From positions 1-64,000 of the forward strand of contig WRKM01000018.1 in the NCBI GenBank assembly GCA_009778065.1: DNA of 64,000 nt, given 5' to 3'. The DNA is from Oscillospiraceae bacterium. Its GTDB lineage: Bacteria > Bacillota > Clostridia > Oscillospirales > Ruminococcaceae. The position numbers and the translations under genes are program-made. The number at the start of each line of letters is the position of its first letter. The stretch's first letter is position 1. Below, piece after piece: positions 1 to 10,385 of this stretch. A model generated the notes under the pieces. The model made no database searches. It saw only the letters and a list, made by a program, of their open reading frames with translations, and was not told the DNA's origin.

Positions 1-14
1 AATTTCCGTGGTAG

Positions 15-374
15 TTTGGCTTCGAGGTCACAATCAGCTTTTCAGCCGAGCGGCTCAAGCAAAAAGGCGTTAACGGTAACAATGTGAAGCTGTTCCACGT
101 TGACCATGAAGGAAGAATTACCGATTTGGGTAAGCTTAGGCTGAACGCCGACGGTTCTATTGAAATTACGATAAGTCACGCTTCGTACTATATTATCGCC
201 GAAAACCCGCCGGAAGGTACGGCACCTGTTGCGAACACGGCAGACGACAGAACCGCAGATACCGAAGGAAATCCGTACACATCGACAGTTGCGGTGAGCG
301 GATTTATTCCTGCGATATTGGCGGGGGCGGGAAGCACAGCGGCGATTAGCAGAAAGAAGAGCAGGGGTAGGTAA
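15..374 (+). CDS. C-terminal part of a surface/secreted protein (partial); tail is NPYTS + hydrophobic segment + RKK
   Basis: Frame is open from nt 15 (in-frame TAG at 12-14); tripartite C-terminus NPYTSTVAVSGFIPAILAGAGSTAAISRKKSRGR resembles a cell-wall sorting or membrane-anchor tail. Confidence 0.45.
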   Translation, partial: FGFEVTISFSAERLKQKGVNGNNVKLFHVDHEGRITDLGKLRLNADGSIEITISHASYYIIAENPPEGTAPVANTADDRTADTEGNPYTSTVAVSGFIPAILAGAGSTAAISRKKSRGR

Positions 375-408
375 AAAAGCATAGTTTAATTATAGCCGAA
401 CGATAAAA

Positions 409-447
409 AACAGGGCATCCGCTTTAAAAAGCGGGTGCCTTGTTTTG
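409..447. terminator. Bidirectional intrinsic terminator between convergent genes
   Basis: GGCATCCGCTTTAAAAAGCGGGTGCC hairpin followed by TTGTTTT. Confidence 0.7.
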
Positions 448-469
448 AAAACCCTATTAAGAAAATATT

Positions 470-1306
470 TTATCCAAGTAATGAAAGCAGACCCCGTGAC
501 GCATTGTTCGCCTGCGCTAAAATTGCCTGAGACGCTTGCTGTCTGATATTGTTTGTTGTGAACTTAATCATTTCCAAAGCCATATCAGTATCGCGGATTC
601 TTGATTCTGCCGCCGTAAGGTTTTCCCCGCTCGTGGTCAAACTGTTTACCGTGGCTTCCAATCGGTTTTGAAACGCGCCAAGGTTGGCTCTTTGTGAAGA
701 AACCGCGCCAATCGCGTCATCAAACGAATTAATTGACAGATTTGCCAAATCGCGGCTCATGATGCTCGCGTCTGTTATGCCGAGAGCCTGTGACCTCATG
801 TCGTTTATGTTGAGAGAAACCTGTTGGTCTTCGGTACCGTTTGCACCGATTTGAAAACTCATTCCGCCATCTGCGCCGCCGAGAGAACCGTCTAACAGCT
901 TTTTCCCGTTAAACTCTGTTGAAGACGCTATCCTGTCAACCTCGCTCTTTAGCTGGTTCATTTCGAGTTGGATTGCGGCGCGTTCGGTTTCGCCTAAGGT
1001 GCCGCTCGATGCCTGTACAGACAACTCCCTCATTCTCTGAAGCGCGGAATGAGTAGCGTCTAATCCGCCTTCAGCGGTCTGAATAAGGCTAATCCCATCG
1101 TTAGCGTTTCTTACAGCCTGAGCGAATCCGCGGATTTGACCTCTCATTTTTTCGGAGATAGCTAAAAGTGCCGCGGCGTCTGCGGCGCGGTTTATACTCT
1201 GACCGGACGCTAACTTCTCAGATGATTTTTGGACGGACTTTGTGTTTGAAGCAAGCTTATTGTTCGCGCTTGCCGCGCTTAAATTTTGATTTACTACTGC
1301 CGACAT
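470..1306 (-). CDS. Flagellin
   Basis: Conserved N-terminal domain ([33 protein letters not shown]) and C-terminal domain ([35 protein letters not shown]). Confidence 0.95.
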   Translation of the reverse strand: MSAVVNQNLSAASANNKLASNTKSVQKSSEKLASGQSINRAADAAALLAISEKMRGQIRGFAQAVRNANDGISLIQTAEGGLDATHSALQRMRELSVQASSGTLGETERAAIQLEMNQLKSEVDRIASSTEFNGKKLLDGSLGGADGGMSFQIGANGTEDQQVSLNINDMRSQALGITDASIMSRDLANLSINSFDDAIGAVSSQRANLGAFQNRLEATVNSLTTSGENLTAAESRIRDTDMALEMIKFTTNNIRQQASQAILAQANNASRGLLSLLG

Positions 1307-1445
1307 TATAAATCCCTCCTTTTCTGCTAAAATGTTCGTTTAAAAAATAATAGAATTTGTGTATTTTGCCTATTACTTTACGTACATCGTTTTTATGTTC
1401 TACATATATAATAGCATGGTTTTTATGGGTTGTCAAGTATTCTAC

Positions 1446-2450
1446 TTAAATCATGCTCCTGATAATTTCTTCGCACTGCTCATCACTCCAACTGCTTGAG
1501 CGGTTTTTGAACTGGAAGAACATATAAGTCAGATTGTCGGTTGACCATGTGTAACGGTTTAAATCATCGTTTGATATTTTATAAACAATCGTCCCGTTAA
1601 ATTCGGTTTCTTCGATAATTGATTCCGGAACAAACCATTCTTCACCATCAAATGCGGTTCCGAGACCGTTTATTTCGACGAACATATACATTCCGTGTCC
1701 CGAAATATATACTGCTCTTCTGTTGGGATTTATGTCATTTTTAAATCCGAAAGCTCCGTCATCTTCGATATATACGGTAGGCAGTCTGAACTCATAACCT
1801 AAAAACTTTACAGCTTCTTCATATGTCTCAGGAAATTCGTACCATTTAGATACATCTTCTTTTGAGAAAATCGCTATGTCGAATGGCTTTCCGCTTCCGA
1901 TATATTTATAGTCAATACGCCCTATGGATGTCCCTTTTTCATCGAATAAATCAAAACCTCTGTCATCGGCGACAAAGCCTTCCGAAGTCTGCACGAGTAA
2001 ATCGAACGCCATGCCGTCTGCGGTGAAAACCTTGTTTTCCAAAAACAGGGTTATTATTTCCGCCATTTCTTCATCTAAAGCAAGACTTTCGACCTCGCCC
2101 GGATAAACAGACTCGGCTAAATAGAACATCTGCTCTGAGATTATATCGTTTTTCTCTAAATAAGAGTTATAATCATCAGTGCTGATAGGGGTCATCTCCC
2201 AGCCTGCGCCTGTGTCGGCGGTTTCGGCAGGACTCCATTCCATGTTTGCTAACGCATAGGCTGTTATCGTAAGAGCGATACAAACAGCCGCTACGATACA
2301 AACCCGTACAGTCCTTATAGGACGTCTTTGCGTTTTCTCTTTATGTGCTTTAAAGGCAGATTCGCGAATCCTGTCCATGGTCTTGCTTTGTAACGCCTCA
2401 TCGGCGGTATGGCAATCCATATAATCCTTATAATTTCTTAAATTTTTCAT
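1446..2450 (-). CDS. Membrane-anchored protein, probable anti-sigma factor partner of the adjacent ECF sigma factor
   Basis: Single TM after a cytosolic N-terminus (VRVCIVAAVCIALTITAYALA); directly downstream of the sigma factor gene. Confidence 0.6.
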   Translation of the reverse strand: MKNLRNYKDYMDCHTADEALQSKTMDRIRESAFKAHKEKTQRRPIRTVRVCIVAAVCIALTITAYALANMEWSPAETADTGAGWEMTPISTDDYNSYLEKNDIISEQMFYLAESVYPGEVESLALDEEMAEIITLFLENKVFTADGMAFDLLVQTSEGFVADDRGFDLFDEKGTSIGRIDYKYIGSGKPFDIAIFSKEDVSKWYEFPETYEEAVKFLGYEFRLPTVYIEDDGAFGFKNDINPNRRAVYISGHGMYMFVEINGLGTAFDGEEWFVPESIIEETEFNGTIVYKISNDDLNRYTWSTDNLTYMFFQFKNRSSSWSDEQCEEIIRSMI

Positions 2451-2455
2451 AAAAT

Positions 2456-2935
2456 TTAGTCCTCCTCTAAATAGTTTTTAAGCATACGGCGCGCCCGCGC
2501 CAATTGATTTCCTACGGTTGATTCTTTTTGATTTGTTAATTCCGCTATTTCTTTAATAGAGTAACCCTCATAATAAAACAGATGAATCGCCGTTTTATAT
2601 TTAGGGGGCAAAACGGAAATAATCTCAATTAAGTTAGACTGCTCTTCATTTTGTGCGGGTATGGTCTCGGAAAGAGGGACCTTGTTCACTCGCCAAAACA
2701 GGCGCAGACGGCTTTTAGACATATTGGCTGTTACCTTAATCAGCCACGCCGCCTCATGCTCAGGCGAATCAAAGACCGGCTGTTTTTCAAACAATTTCAA
2801 AAACACATCCTGAAAAATATCCTCAGCATCAGCCGTATTACCCATAATCGCGACAGCCGTCCGAAACACCTTGTCCTTGTGCCGAAGTATAATGCCTTCC
2901 ACTACGTCCATTTTCGCATCAATCTGATTGTGCAT
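2456..2935 (-). CDS. RNA polymerase sigma factor, sigma-70/ECF family
   Basis: Region 2 (NTADAEDIFQDVFLKLFEK) and region 4 (LPPKYKTAIHLFYYEGYSIKEIAELTNQKESTVGNQLARARRMLK). Confidence 0.93.
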   Translation of the reverse strand: MHNQIDAKMDVVEGIILRHKDKVFRTAVAIMGNTADAEDIFQDVFLKLFEKQPVFDSPEHEAAWLIKVTANMSKSRLRLFWRVNKVPLSETIPAQNEEQSNLIEIISVLPPKYKTAIHLFYYEGYSIKEIAELTNQKESTVGNQLARARRMLKNYLEED

Positions 2936-3095
2936 TTTGGGGTTAATGCTCCTTTCCTCGAAAATAATTTAAAATATTTTAAATAGTCTCTACTCTATAT
3001 ACGCATGAGAAAGGCTGAATTTCGCATAGGAGAAAAATTTATTTTAAAATCTTCTAACTTTAGGGTAATGATTCCCGTCTTGCTAAATAAAAAAG

Positions 3096-3134
3096 ATGTA
3101 AGCGTCGATTAATCAGCACTTACATCTTTTTATA
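3096..3134 (-). terminator. Intrinsic terminator downstream of the trigger-factor-like lipoprotein gene
   Basis: AAAAGATGTAAG...CTTACATCTTTT inverted repeat. Confidence 0.6.
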
Positions 3135-3172
3135 GTATTACATACCAAATCCCGTTATTGCCTGTCTGCCGC

Positions 3173-4288
3173 TTATAATAAAACCGCGTTTTCAAGAATA
3201 AAACTGAATACCTTTCGATTGAGAGTAACTTGTTTTATAAACGGTAATCCGTATTCTTCCTCGTAAGATGAATAATCGCTTGTCCCTGTATTCTCGATAA
3301 ATAAAGCCTCCAAGTCCTCGGTGCTGACGTAAATACCTGCATCCTCCGCTATCGCCTGCATCACAAGTGAGAATAAAGCTTTTTCCGTGTTGACTTCCTT
3401 ATAGACCTCCAACAACTCATCGACACTTGAAATCCCCTCATATTCGAGCAGTTCTGTTATGCTGAAATTATTGTATTCGGCGTAGCTGTAATAATCAATC
3501 AACATAAGAGTTTCCTGATGTTTAATAATTTGTTCGGGAATGGAGCTGTAGAAAACCTTGGTTAAAATATATTCTTGAATATATTGCTGCAATGATAATT
3601 CCTGAAACTCTGAGCGGATTTCGTTTTTCATTTTGTCTACCGGCTCTTTCCCGCAATTGTAATTAACAGTAGTAACAAATACCGCTTCCTTATCCTCAAG
3701 GTCGGTGTTCTGCGGATAATAGTCGGGGAAGGTTACTTCTACATTCACCGTTTCTCCGGGAATCACTCCTATTAATTGTTCAAGAAAGTCATCAATATAC
3801 TCTGTGACCCCGATTATTACATTCGTACCATTCCCCTCTGTTGAACCGCCGGCAAACTCTACGCCGTCTACGCTTCCGATATAATCAATATTTAACAAAT
3901 CGCCGTTTTCGACAGCTCTGTCCGTAACTCTTTCCGACGAAGTGAAGCTATACAGTCTGCTGTTCATTTCATATTGAATAAAATCGTCCGGAACATTGTG
4001 TACCTCATTAGGAATCGGCATAGCGCGGTAATCAAAGAGTTCAACATAATCAAGTGCCGTCACGCCCTCCCAAAAGCCGTTTTCATCCATATCAGTACTC
4101 AGATAAAAGTCCGGAAATTCGTTGTCATCCGTTTGCTCGGATTGACTCCCCTGTTGGTTTTCGCCGATATCTTCGTTCGGTTCTGTTTCGCCTGTAGGTT
4201 TATCGCTCTCGGAGTTACACCCTGTTAATAATGCAAAAAGCATGGCTATCGTAACAAGGCAACCGATTAATAATTTAAAATTCTTCAT
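3173..4288 (-). CDS. Lipoprotein with trigger-factor-like FKBP peptidyl-prolyl isomerase domain
   Basis: Lipobox LLTGC; FKBP-like core (GDLLNIDYIGSVDGVEFAGGS...IGVIPGETVNVEVTFPDYYPQNTDLEDKEAVFVTTV) as in trigger factors. Confidence 0.75.
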   Translation of the reverse strand: MKNFKLLIGCLVTIAMLFALLTGCNSESDKPTGETEPNEDIGENQQGSQSEQTDDNEFPDFYLSTDMDENGFWEGVTALDYVELFDYRAMPIPNEVHNVPDDFIQYEMNSRLYSFTSSERVTDRAVENGDLLNIDYIGSVDGVEFAGGSTEGNGTNVIIGVTEYIDDFLEQLIGVIPGETVNVEVTFPDYYPQNTDLEDKEAVFVTTVNYNCGKEPVDKMKNEIRSEFQELSLQQYIQEYILTKVFYSSIPEQIIKHQETLMLIDYYSYAEYNNFSITELLEYEGISSVDELLEVYKEVNTEKALFSLVMQAIAEDAGIYVSTEDLEALFIENTGTSDYSSYEEEYGLPFIKQVTLNRKVFSFILENAVLL

Positions 4289-4421
4289 TTTCTTTAATCA
4301 CTTTCTGTTTTTTTAGCGAATCACTTGCCGCTTAGGGGTCATTATATCATATTATCGGCAAAAAGTCAATCATAAATTGTTCTTTTCACTATCTTTTATT
4401 GCTATTTTCACTATTTTATCG

Positions 4422-4450
4422 TTGACGTAGCAAAAAATTCGTGCTATAAT
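4422..4450 (+). promoter_or_regulatory. Sigma-70 type promoter (TTGACG - 17 bp - TATAAT)
   Basis: Near-consensus boxes with 17-bp spacer; ATG at 4457 only 6 nt after the -10. Confidence 0.7.
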
Positions 4451-4456
4451 GTATGA

Positions 4457-5080
4457 ATGAATATTTTTTACACTCTCCTTGATAAGCTATATGTAAATAT
4501 TACTAATGTCTGCTCCTGCTCCTGCGTCTTTTGTCTGCGCGAGAGCGGAGACGGTGTGGGCGATGCGGACACGCTCCGATTATCGCATGAGCCTACGTTG
4601 GACGAAATTAAGTCAGCTTTTGATTCGTGCCTTGATAACGACCGCCTTGACAATAAAATCGAAATCGTCTTTTGCGGTTACGGCGAGCCTATGGAGCGAG
4701 CCGAAACGGTAATAGCGGCTTGCGGGTATATCAGGTCTAAAAGCACTCTCCCTTTGCGTTTGAACACTAATGGTCTCGTAAAGCTTATTAACCCTCATTT
4801 CGATTTAAAGAAATTAAGCGTGTTTGACAGCGTTTCGATAAGCCTTAACGCCGCTGATAAGGAAGAGTATTTTCGGCTCGTGCGTCCGCGCTTTGGTATT
4901 GAGGCGTATGACAGTATGCTTGAATTCGCGCGGGAGGCGGCAGGCTATACTAAAGTTGTTCTCACGGTTGTAGACATTATCGGGGAAGAGCATATTGAAA
5001 AATGCCGTGAAATTGCCCTTGATATAGGGGTTCCGCTGAGAGTACGGCGGCATATTTCGGACAACATCAGTTACTCATAA
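4457..5080 (+). CDS. Radical SAM protein, TatD-associated type
   Basis: LYVNITNVCSCSCVFCLRESGDGVGDADTLRLSHEPTLDEI matches the remembered TatD-linked rSAM family signature. Confidence 0.8.
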   Translation: MNIFYTLLDKLYVNITNVCSCSCVFCLRESGDGVGDADTLRLSHEPTLDEIKSAFDSCLDNDRLDNKIEIVFCGYGEPMERAETVIAACGYIRSKSTLPLRLNTNGLVKLINPHFDLKKLSVFDSVSISLNAADKEEYFRLVRPRFGIEAYDSMLEFAREAAGYTKVVLTVVDIIGEEHIEKCREIALDIGVPLRVRRHISDNISYS

Positions 5081-5114
5081 CGGAGATTTAAAATAAAAAA
5101 TAACGGGGGTTTTT

Positions 5115-6305
5115 ATGGGATACGATTATTTACCGGTGAATATAAGTAATATTCCGGTCGGTTTATCTCTCGATTGCAAGGTTTATGTCGAAAAGGGAGG
5201 TGAGTACTCCTTTTTATGCGAAAATGTGATTGTCACGGACTCGCTTTTGGAAAGATTCAGAGTCGCAACCCACCCTTATGACTCAGTTTTTATTACGTCT
5301 AACTATTTAAAAAAGTTTTTAGAGAACGGTGTTGACTTGGGATGGACGGTTGATGAGCTTGAATCCCCGAAATCCGTAAGTACCCCGCCTCCCTCGCCTA
5401 AAACACCTTTACCCTCTCCAGAATTTGAGAAGGTAAAAAAACAATACGAAGAGGCAAAGAGCGAATCTGAAAGAATAATAAAAAATATCGCCGAGACCAA
5501 AAAGGTCAACGTCCCCGAATCCAACGATTTTGTTCATCAAATAGGGCAAAAGCTCGAAACAAACGATATTACCATGATTATACAAAGTATAAACGGTATA
5601 CGCCGTGTCGACGAGTATTTGCACACCCACAGTCTTAACGTAGCTTTTTTAAACGGATTAATGGCTAAATGGCTGAATTATGACAGACAAAAGCAAGATG
5701 AACTGATTAAAGCGGGGCTTCTGCACGACATAGGTAAGCTTCTAATCCCTCATCATATTTTAAACAAACCGGGACGGCTGACAAACGATGAGTTTGAAAC
5801 GGTCAAAAAACATTCCGTTTATTCGTTTGAAATGTTAGTTAATTCGGGTATAAGGGATAAATTCTTGCTTCTCGGTGTTGCACAGCACCATGAAAAACTT
5901 AACGGTTCAGGTTATCCCCACGGTCTCAAAGAAAAAGACATCTCTGAGTTTGCGCGGGTTACTGCTATTTCCGATATTTATGACGCTATGGTAGCCAAGC
6001 GGGTCTATAAAAATGCACAATCGCCTTTTATTATTCTTGCGAATTTTGCCAAAGAAGGCTACTCAATGCTCGATATAAAATTAGTAAAACTGTTTATTGA
6101 CCACATGATTTATGAGCTAAAAGGCAAGTATACCCTATTATCAAACGGCTCTATAGCAAAAGTAATAATGATAAACGAGCGAAACCTTATCTATCCTTTA
6201 GTTGAGGTTGAGGGTGAAATAATTGCCACATCTCCTGAGCTTCACTGTGTTTCTATGTATAACGCCGATGTTTCTGCGGCTGAAATAGAAAAAATATATA
6301 AGTAA
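5115..6305 (+). CDS. HD-GYP domain protein (probable c-di-GMP phosphodiesterase)
   Basis: LLHDIGKLLIP...HHEKLNGSGYPHGLKEKDIS. Confidence 0.9.
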   Translation: MGYDYLPVNISNIPVGLSLDCKVYVEKGGEYSFLCENVIVTDSLLERFRVATHPYDSVFITSNYLKKFLENGVDLGWTVDELESPKSVSTPPPSPKTPLPSPEFEKVKKQYEEAKSESERIIKNIAETKKVNVPESNDFVHQIGQKLETNDITMIIQSINGIRRVDEYLHTHSLNVAFLNGLMAKWLNYDRQKQDELIKAGLLHDIGKLLIPHHILNKPGRLTNDEFETVKKHSVYSFEMLVNSGIRDKFLLLGVAQHHEKLNGSGYPHGLKEKDISEFARVTAISDIYDAMVAKRVYKNAQSPFIILANFAKEGYSMLDIKLVKLFIDHMIYELKGKYTLLSNGSIAKVIMINERNLIYPLVEVEGEIIATSPELHCVSMYNADVSAAEIEKIYK

Positions 6306-6326
6306 ATAAAGGGGGTTGTCAAAGAA

Positions 6327-8351
6327 ATGAAAAGACGATTTTCATTATTAATCACGACTGTTTTCGCATTGTCCTTATTATCGGGTTGCGGAAACGGCGG
6401 TGATTTTGAAAACACATCAACCAATACACGCGAAAATGCTTCCGAAAGTATCTCGGAAAATATTTCAGAAGTTGTTTCCGAAACTGTTTCCGAAAGTGTT
6501 CCGGAAAGTGTTTCCGAAAGCGTTCCGGAAAGTGTTTCCGAAACTGTTTCCGAACGCACGGCAGAAACCTCAACCGTAAATACAACCGAGAACGCGCCAA
6601 GCGTACCCGCGGCAACCACAAGCACGTCCGCAACGACTGCAAACCCGCCGCAAGGAACAACATCTAATATAAATAACACGCCGACCTCAACAACGACAGC
6701 AGGCGCAGACTCATCACCGCAAAACACAGCAATCACAGCCGAATTTAAGGCAATAAACACGTGGCCCGACGGCGGCAAAACCGTCGTTCAGTTTGACGGG
6801 GTTGTAAAAAATACGGGGAACACAGCGGTTTCAAGTTGGAGCGTTACGGTCAGCGTTCCGTCAGACGCTGTTATGGTGGGCAGTTGGAACGGATTCTATT
6901 CAATAAACGGCACTACGTTAACCATAAAAAACGAGAATTATAACGGTGAAATTCCCGCAGGGAAGAGCGTTGACATCGGTTTTCAAATAAAAAGCGCAAA
7001 GGCTGTATCACTTGGCGACGGTTCAGGCACAGGCAATGCCGCGGTGGGGAACGCAAATCCCGGCAATCAGGGCAATACCGGGCAAAACGGCACAGTAGGC
7101 AATAACAACCCTGCAATCGTTGCGGCAAAAGACGTCCCTGCGCCGACCTCAACCGATTGGCTTTCCGTCAGCGGCAATAAAATCGTCAACAAGGACGGGA
7201 AAGCTGTCTGGATAACCGGCATCAACTGGTTCGGGTACAACACGGGGACGAACACTTTCGACGGGCTTTGGGCGGCAGACTTTAATACATCTATTGCAGA
7301 AATAGCTAACAGGGGTTTTAACATGCTCCGTATACCTATTTCTACAGAGCTTCTCAAACAATGGTCTAACGGAATCTATCCGGAAGCGAATTACAACAGA
7401 GCGTACAACTCTTATCTCAATGACATGAACAGCCTTGAAATTTTCGATTACGTGATAGGTCAATGCCGCGCAAACGGCATAAAAATCATGATTGACATAC
7501 ACAGCGCGAAGACCGACCCTATGGGTCATATGCAGAATATGTGGTATCACGCGGACATAACCGAAAAAGATTTTATTGATACTTTAGCGTGGATTGCGCG
7601 GCGTTATGCCCACGATGATACTATTTTAGCCTATGACCTCAAAAACGAACCCCACGGCAAGCCTAACGAATCTCCCCGTGCAAAATGGGATAATTCAACC
7701 GACCCCGACAACTGGAAGTATGTTGCCGAAAAGGCGGCTTTAGCGGTTTTAAATGCCAATCCAAACGCGCTTGTTTTAGTAGAGGGGATTGAGATTTACC
7801 CTAAAAACATGGCGACCAATCCCAACTTCACCTCCACAAACTCCGGCGATTATTACTTTAACTGGTGGGGAGGAAATCTGCGCGGTGTACGCGATAATCC
7901 CGTTAACTTAGGCAGATTTCAAAACAAGCTCGTCTATTCACCCCACGACTACGGTCCGACAGTTCATCAGCAACCATGGTTCCAAGGCGGTTATACTTTC
8001 GAGAGCTTAATGAAAGATTGCTGGCGCGATAACTGGTTTTTTATCCATGAAGAAAATATTGCACCTTTATTAATAGGCGAATGGGGCGGTTTTATGCGCG
8101 AGCCTAATTTACAATGGATGACGTATTTAAGACAATTAATAAAGGAAAACAAGCTTCATCACACGTTTTGGTGTTGGAACGCCAATTCGGGCGACACGGG
8201 CGGTTTGGTTCTGCACGATTTCACGACATGGGACGAGGAAAAATACGCCTTTGTTAAAGAGGTTTTGTGGCAACAGGACGGAAAATTCGTCGGATTGGAC
8301 AGGGTAATCCCCCTCGGCAATAACGGGATTCCCCTAAGCCAAGCTCGGTAG
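6327..8351 (+). CDS. Secreted lipoprotein glycoside hydrolase family 5 (endoglucanase) with CBM2-like domain
   Basis: Lipobox LLSGC; Ser/Glu repeat linker; CBM2-like region ([36 protein letters not shown]); GH5 motifs LKNEPHG and IGEWGG. Confidence 0.9.
   Translation: MKRRFSLLITTVFALSLLSGCGNGGDFENTSTNTRENASESISENISEVVSETVSESVPESVSESVPESVSETVSERTAETSTVNTTENAPSVPAATTSTSATTANPPQGTTSNINNTPTSTTTAGADSSPQNTAITAEFKAINTWPDGGKTVVQFDGVVKNTGNTAVSSWSVTVSVPSDAVMVGSWNGFYSINGTTLTIKNENYNGEIPAGKSVDIGFQIKSAKAVSLGDGSGTGNAAVGNANPGNQGNTGQNGTVGNNNPAIVAAKDVPAPTSTDWLSVSGNKIVNKDGKAVWITGINWFGYNTGTNTFDGLWAADFNTSIAEIANRGFNMLRIPISTELLKQWSNGIYPEANYNRAYNSYLNDMNSLEIFDYVIGQCRANGIKIMIDIHSAKTDPMGHMQNMWYHADITEKDFIDTLAWIARRYAHDDTILAYDLKNEPHGKPNESPRAKWDNSTDPDNWKYVAEKAALAVLNANPNALVLVEGIEIYPKNMATNPNFTSTNSGDYYFNWWGGNLRGVRDNPVNLGRFQNKLVYSPHDYGPTVHQQPWFQGGYTFESLMKDCWRDNWFFIHEENIAPLLIGEWGGFMREPNLQWMTYLRQLIKENKLHHTFWCWNANSGDTGGLVLHDFTTWDEEKYAFVKEVLWQQDGKFVGLDRVIPLGNNGIPLSQAR
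6451..6558 (+). repeat. Degenerate 12-bp tandem repeat (GTTTCCGAAAGT-like) encoding the (S/P)E(S/T)V linker
   Basis: Direct reading of tandem units inside the GH5 gene. Confidence 0.85.
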
Positions 8352-8432
8352 GGGCGGCATATTGCCGCCCGCATTAAAAAAGTGCCATATTGCCGCCCGC
8401 ACATAAAAAAAGGCGGCATATATGCCGCCCGT
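8351..8432. repeat. Three copies of a palindromic GGCGGCATATTGCCGCC-type element between convergent genes
   Basis: GGGGCGGCATATTGCCGCCCGC / GTGCCATATTGCCGCCCGC / AGGCGGCATATATGCCGCCCGT. Confidence 0.85.
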
Positions 8433-8441
8433 ACAAAAATT

Positions 8442-10148
8442 TTAAATATTATATATTTCCGCATATTTATCTTTGAGGTAATTAACATAGTATTCCGAAG
8501 AAAAGCCCTCGTCGGTAATGTTTGACAGTATTTCATCGGGGGTGAGCAATGCGCCGTGCCTGTGTACTTTATCGGCAAGCCAGTCGGTAATAAGGCTGAT
8601 GTTTTGCTCACGTACTGCCGCGCTTGTGTCGAAATCCTCATCCATATAGTGTTTCATCTGTGCCGCATAGGCGTTACCCAAAGCGTAAGTAGGGAAATAA
8701 CCGAATTCGCCGTAAGACCAGTGAATGTCTTGTAAAATACCCTCGGAGTCGGTTTCGGGCGTAATTCCGAGGTATTCAAGCATTTTTTCGTTCCATATTG
8801 CAGGTAAATCTTCGGCGGTAAGTTCGGGGTTGTTAAAAATCATTTTCTCTATTTCGTATCTAACCATAATATGAAGCGAGTATGTCAGCTCATCGGCTGA
8901 AATTCTTATAAAGGACGGGCTTATGAGGTTCACAGCTTCATATAATTCCATAACCGAAACATCATCGAAATACCCTTCGGTAACGGCTATAAAATCATCA
9001 TATATACCCTCCCAAAATTCGAGGCTTCGTCCGACCATGTTTTCCAAGAACCTTGATTGAGATTCGTGAATCGCCAAAGACGCGCCATTGTCCAATATAG
9101 TACCCTCGAGCGATTTATCTGCGTTTTGCATGTAGATTCCGTGTCCCGATTCATGCATTATAGCAAAGAAAGCGTTGAAGAATTTGTCTTCGGTGTACTT
9201 TGCGGTGATTCTGACATCGCTTTGCCCTATGCTTGTGGTAAACGGATGCTCGCTTTCGGCTCTTACCCCTCTGTTCATGTCAAAACCTACGGTATTTATC
9301 AGCAAGTCGGCAACATTCTTTTGAACAGAGACGGGAACCTCGCGGCTTAAAAAGTCGGTGCGAATCTCTTTTTCGGCTTCTGTAACCGCTTTCAAGAGAG
9401 GGACTATTTCGCTTCTTAAATCATCGAAGAACGCATCCAACTCTTTTACAGTCATACCCGGCTCGAAGTCATCAAGCATTGCATCATAAGGGTTGTCATA
9501 AACTATTCCCGCCGCGGCTCTGTAGTCTACGATTTTTCTTTGGTAATCCATTATTGCCTGAAGAGATGGTGCGAACATACTGAAGTCGTTTTGCCCTTTC
9601 GCCTCTGCCCATATGTTGGGAGTGTTTGCTGTAAGCTCGGCAAAAGCCGCATACTCGTCTGCGGGTATGCACATCAGCTTGTCATAATCACTTTTGGTTA
9701 AACTGTACATTGCGCGTAGAACATCATCGGCTTCTCCGCTTTCTATAGCCTGTTCGGCATACGCGAAGAAACCCCGCATTTCGTCGGAAATGCCCATGTC
9801 AAACAGCTCGGTGGATAAAATACCGATGGTTTTGCTCCGCGCTTCAAACGCACCGGGGGGCGTACCGCCCGTTTCTATGTCCCAGTAAACCACGCTCAAA
9901 GCTTGTATAAGGGCGACATATTTTTCAAAAAACGCATCGAAGTCCTCTTTCGTATACGTGAGAGTGGGTTCAACGGCGAGTGCGGGTGTGAGGGCGGGAT
10001 TTTGCGTTTCTTCGCCTGCCGCACCGTCTGTTAGGGCGGGGTTTTGATTTTGCGGCACTTCATCACCCGTGTTGCCACAGGAAGCGAGCAGAGAAAGCGC
10101 AAGGAGCATCGCAAGAGTTGCGGAGCATAATTTTTTAAGTTTTAACAT
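8442..10148 (-). CDS. M32-family-like metallocarboxypeptidase, lipoprotein
   Basis: Lipobox LLASC; FNAFFAIMHESGHGIYMQN zinc motif and overall M32-like layout. Confidence 0.75.
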   Translation of the reverse strand: MLKLKKLCSATLAMLLALSLLASCGNTGDEVPQNQNPALTDGAAGEETQNPALTPALAVEPTLTYTKEDFDAFFEKYVALIQALSVVYWDIETGGTPPGAFEARSKTIGILSTELFDMGISDEMRGFFAYAEQAIESGEADDVLRAMYSLTKSDYDKLMCIPADEYAAFAELTANTPNIWAEAKGQNDFSMFAPSLQAIMDYQRKIVDYRAAAGIVYDNPYDAMLDDFEPGMTVKELDAFFDDLRSEIVPLLKAVTEAEKEIRTDFLSREVPVSVQKNVADLLINTVGFDMNRGVRAESEHPFTTSIGQSDVRITAKYTEDKFFNAFFAIMHESGHGIYMQNADKSLEGTILDNGASLAIHESQSRFLENMVGRSLEFWEGIYDDFIAVTEGYFDDVSVMELYEAVNLISPSFIRISADELTYSLHIMVRYEIEKMIFNNPELTAEDLPAIWNEKMLEYLGITPETDSEGILQDIHWSYGEFGYFPTYALGNAYAAQMKHYMDEDFDTSAAVREQNISLITDWLADKVHRHGALLTPDEILSNITDEGFSSEYYVNYLKDKYAEIYNI

Positions 10149-10385
10149 TTTGTTCTCCTTATTTTTTAGTTTTCTTTTAAATTATATCATCTTTTTTTTA
10201 TATGTCAAGGGGGTATAACAATAATCAAATCTTCCATATACAACATCACATTCCCCGCTTTAGAAAACTATTTCTCCGAAAAAGGCGAAAACAAGGCTAA
10301 AGCAAAAATCGTATACAATGCGCTTTACAGAGAGCGTATAAGCGATTTCGGAGAATTTCGCAAGCTTGGTGTTTTAAGCGAGAGG

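Noticed and set aside
6242-6778. Minus-strand 178-aa ORF with [10 protein letters not shown] repeats
   Set aside because: Antisense reading of the GH5 linker repeat and flanks; the plus strand has RBS, lipobox and domain homology.
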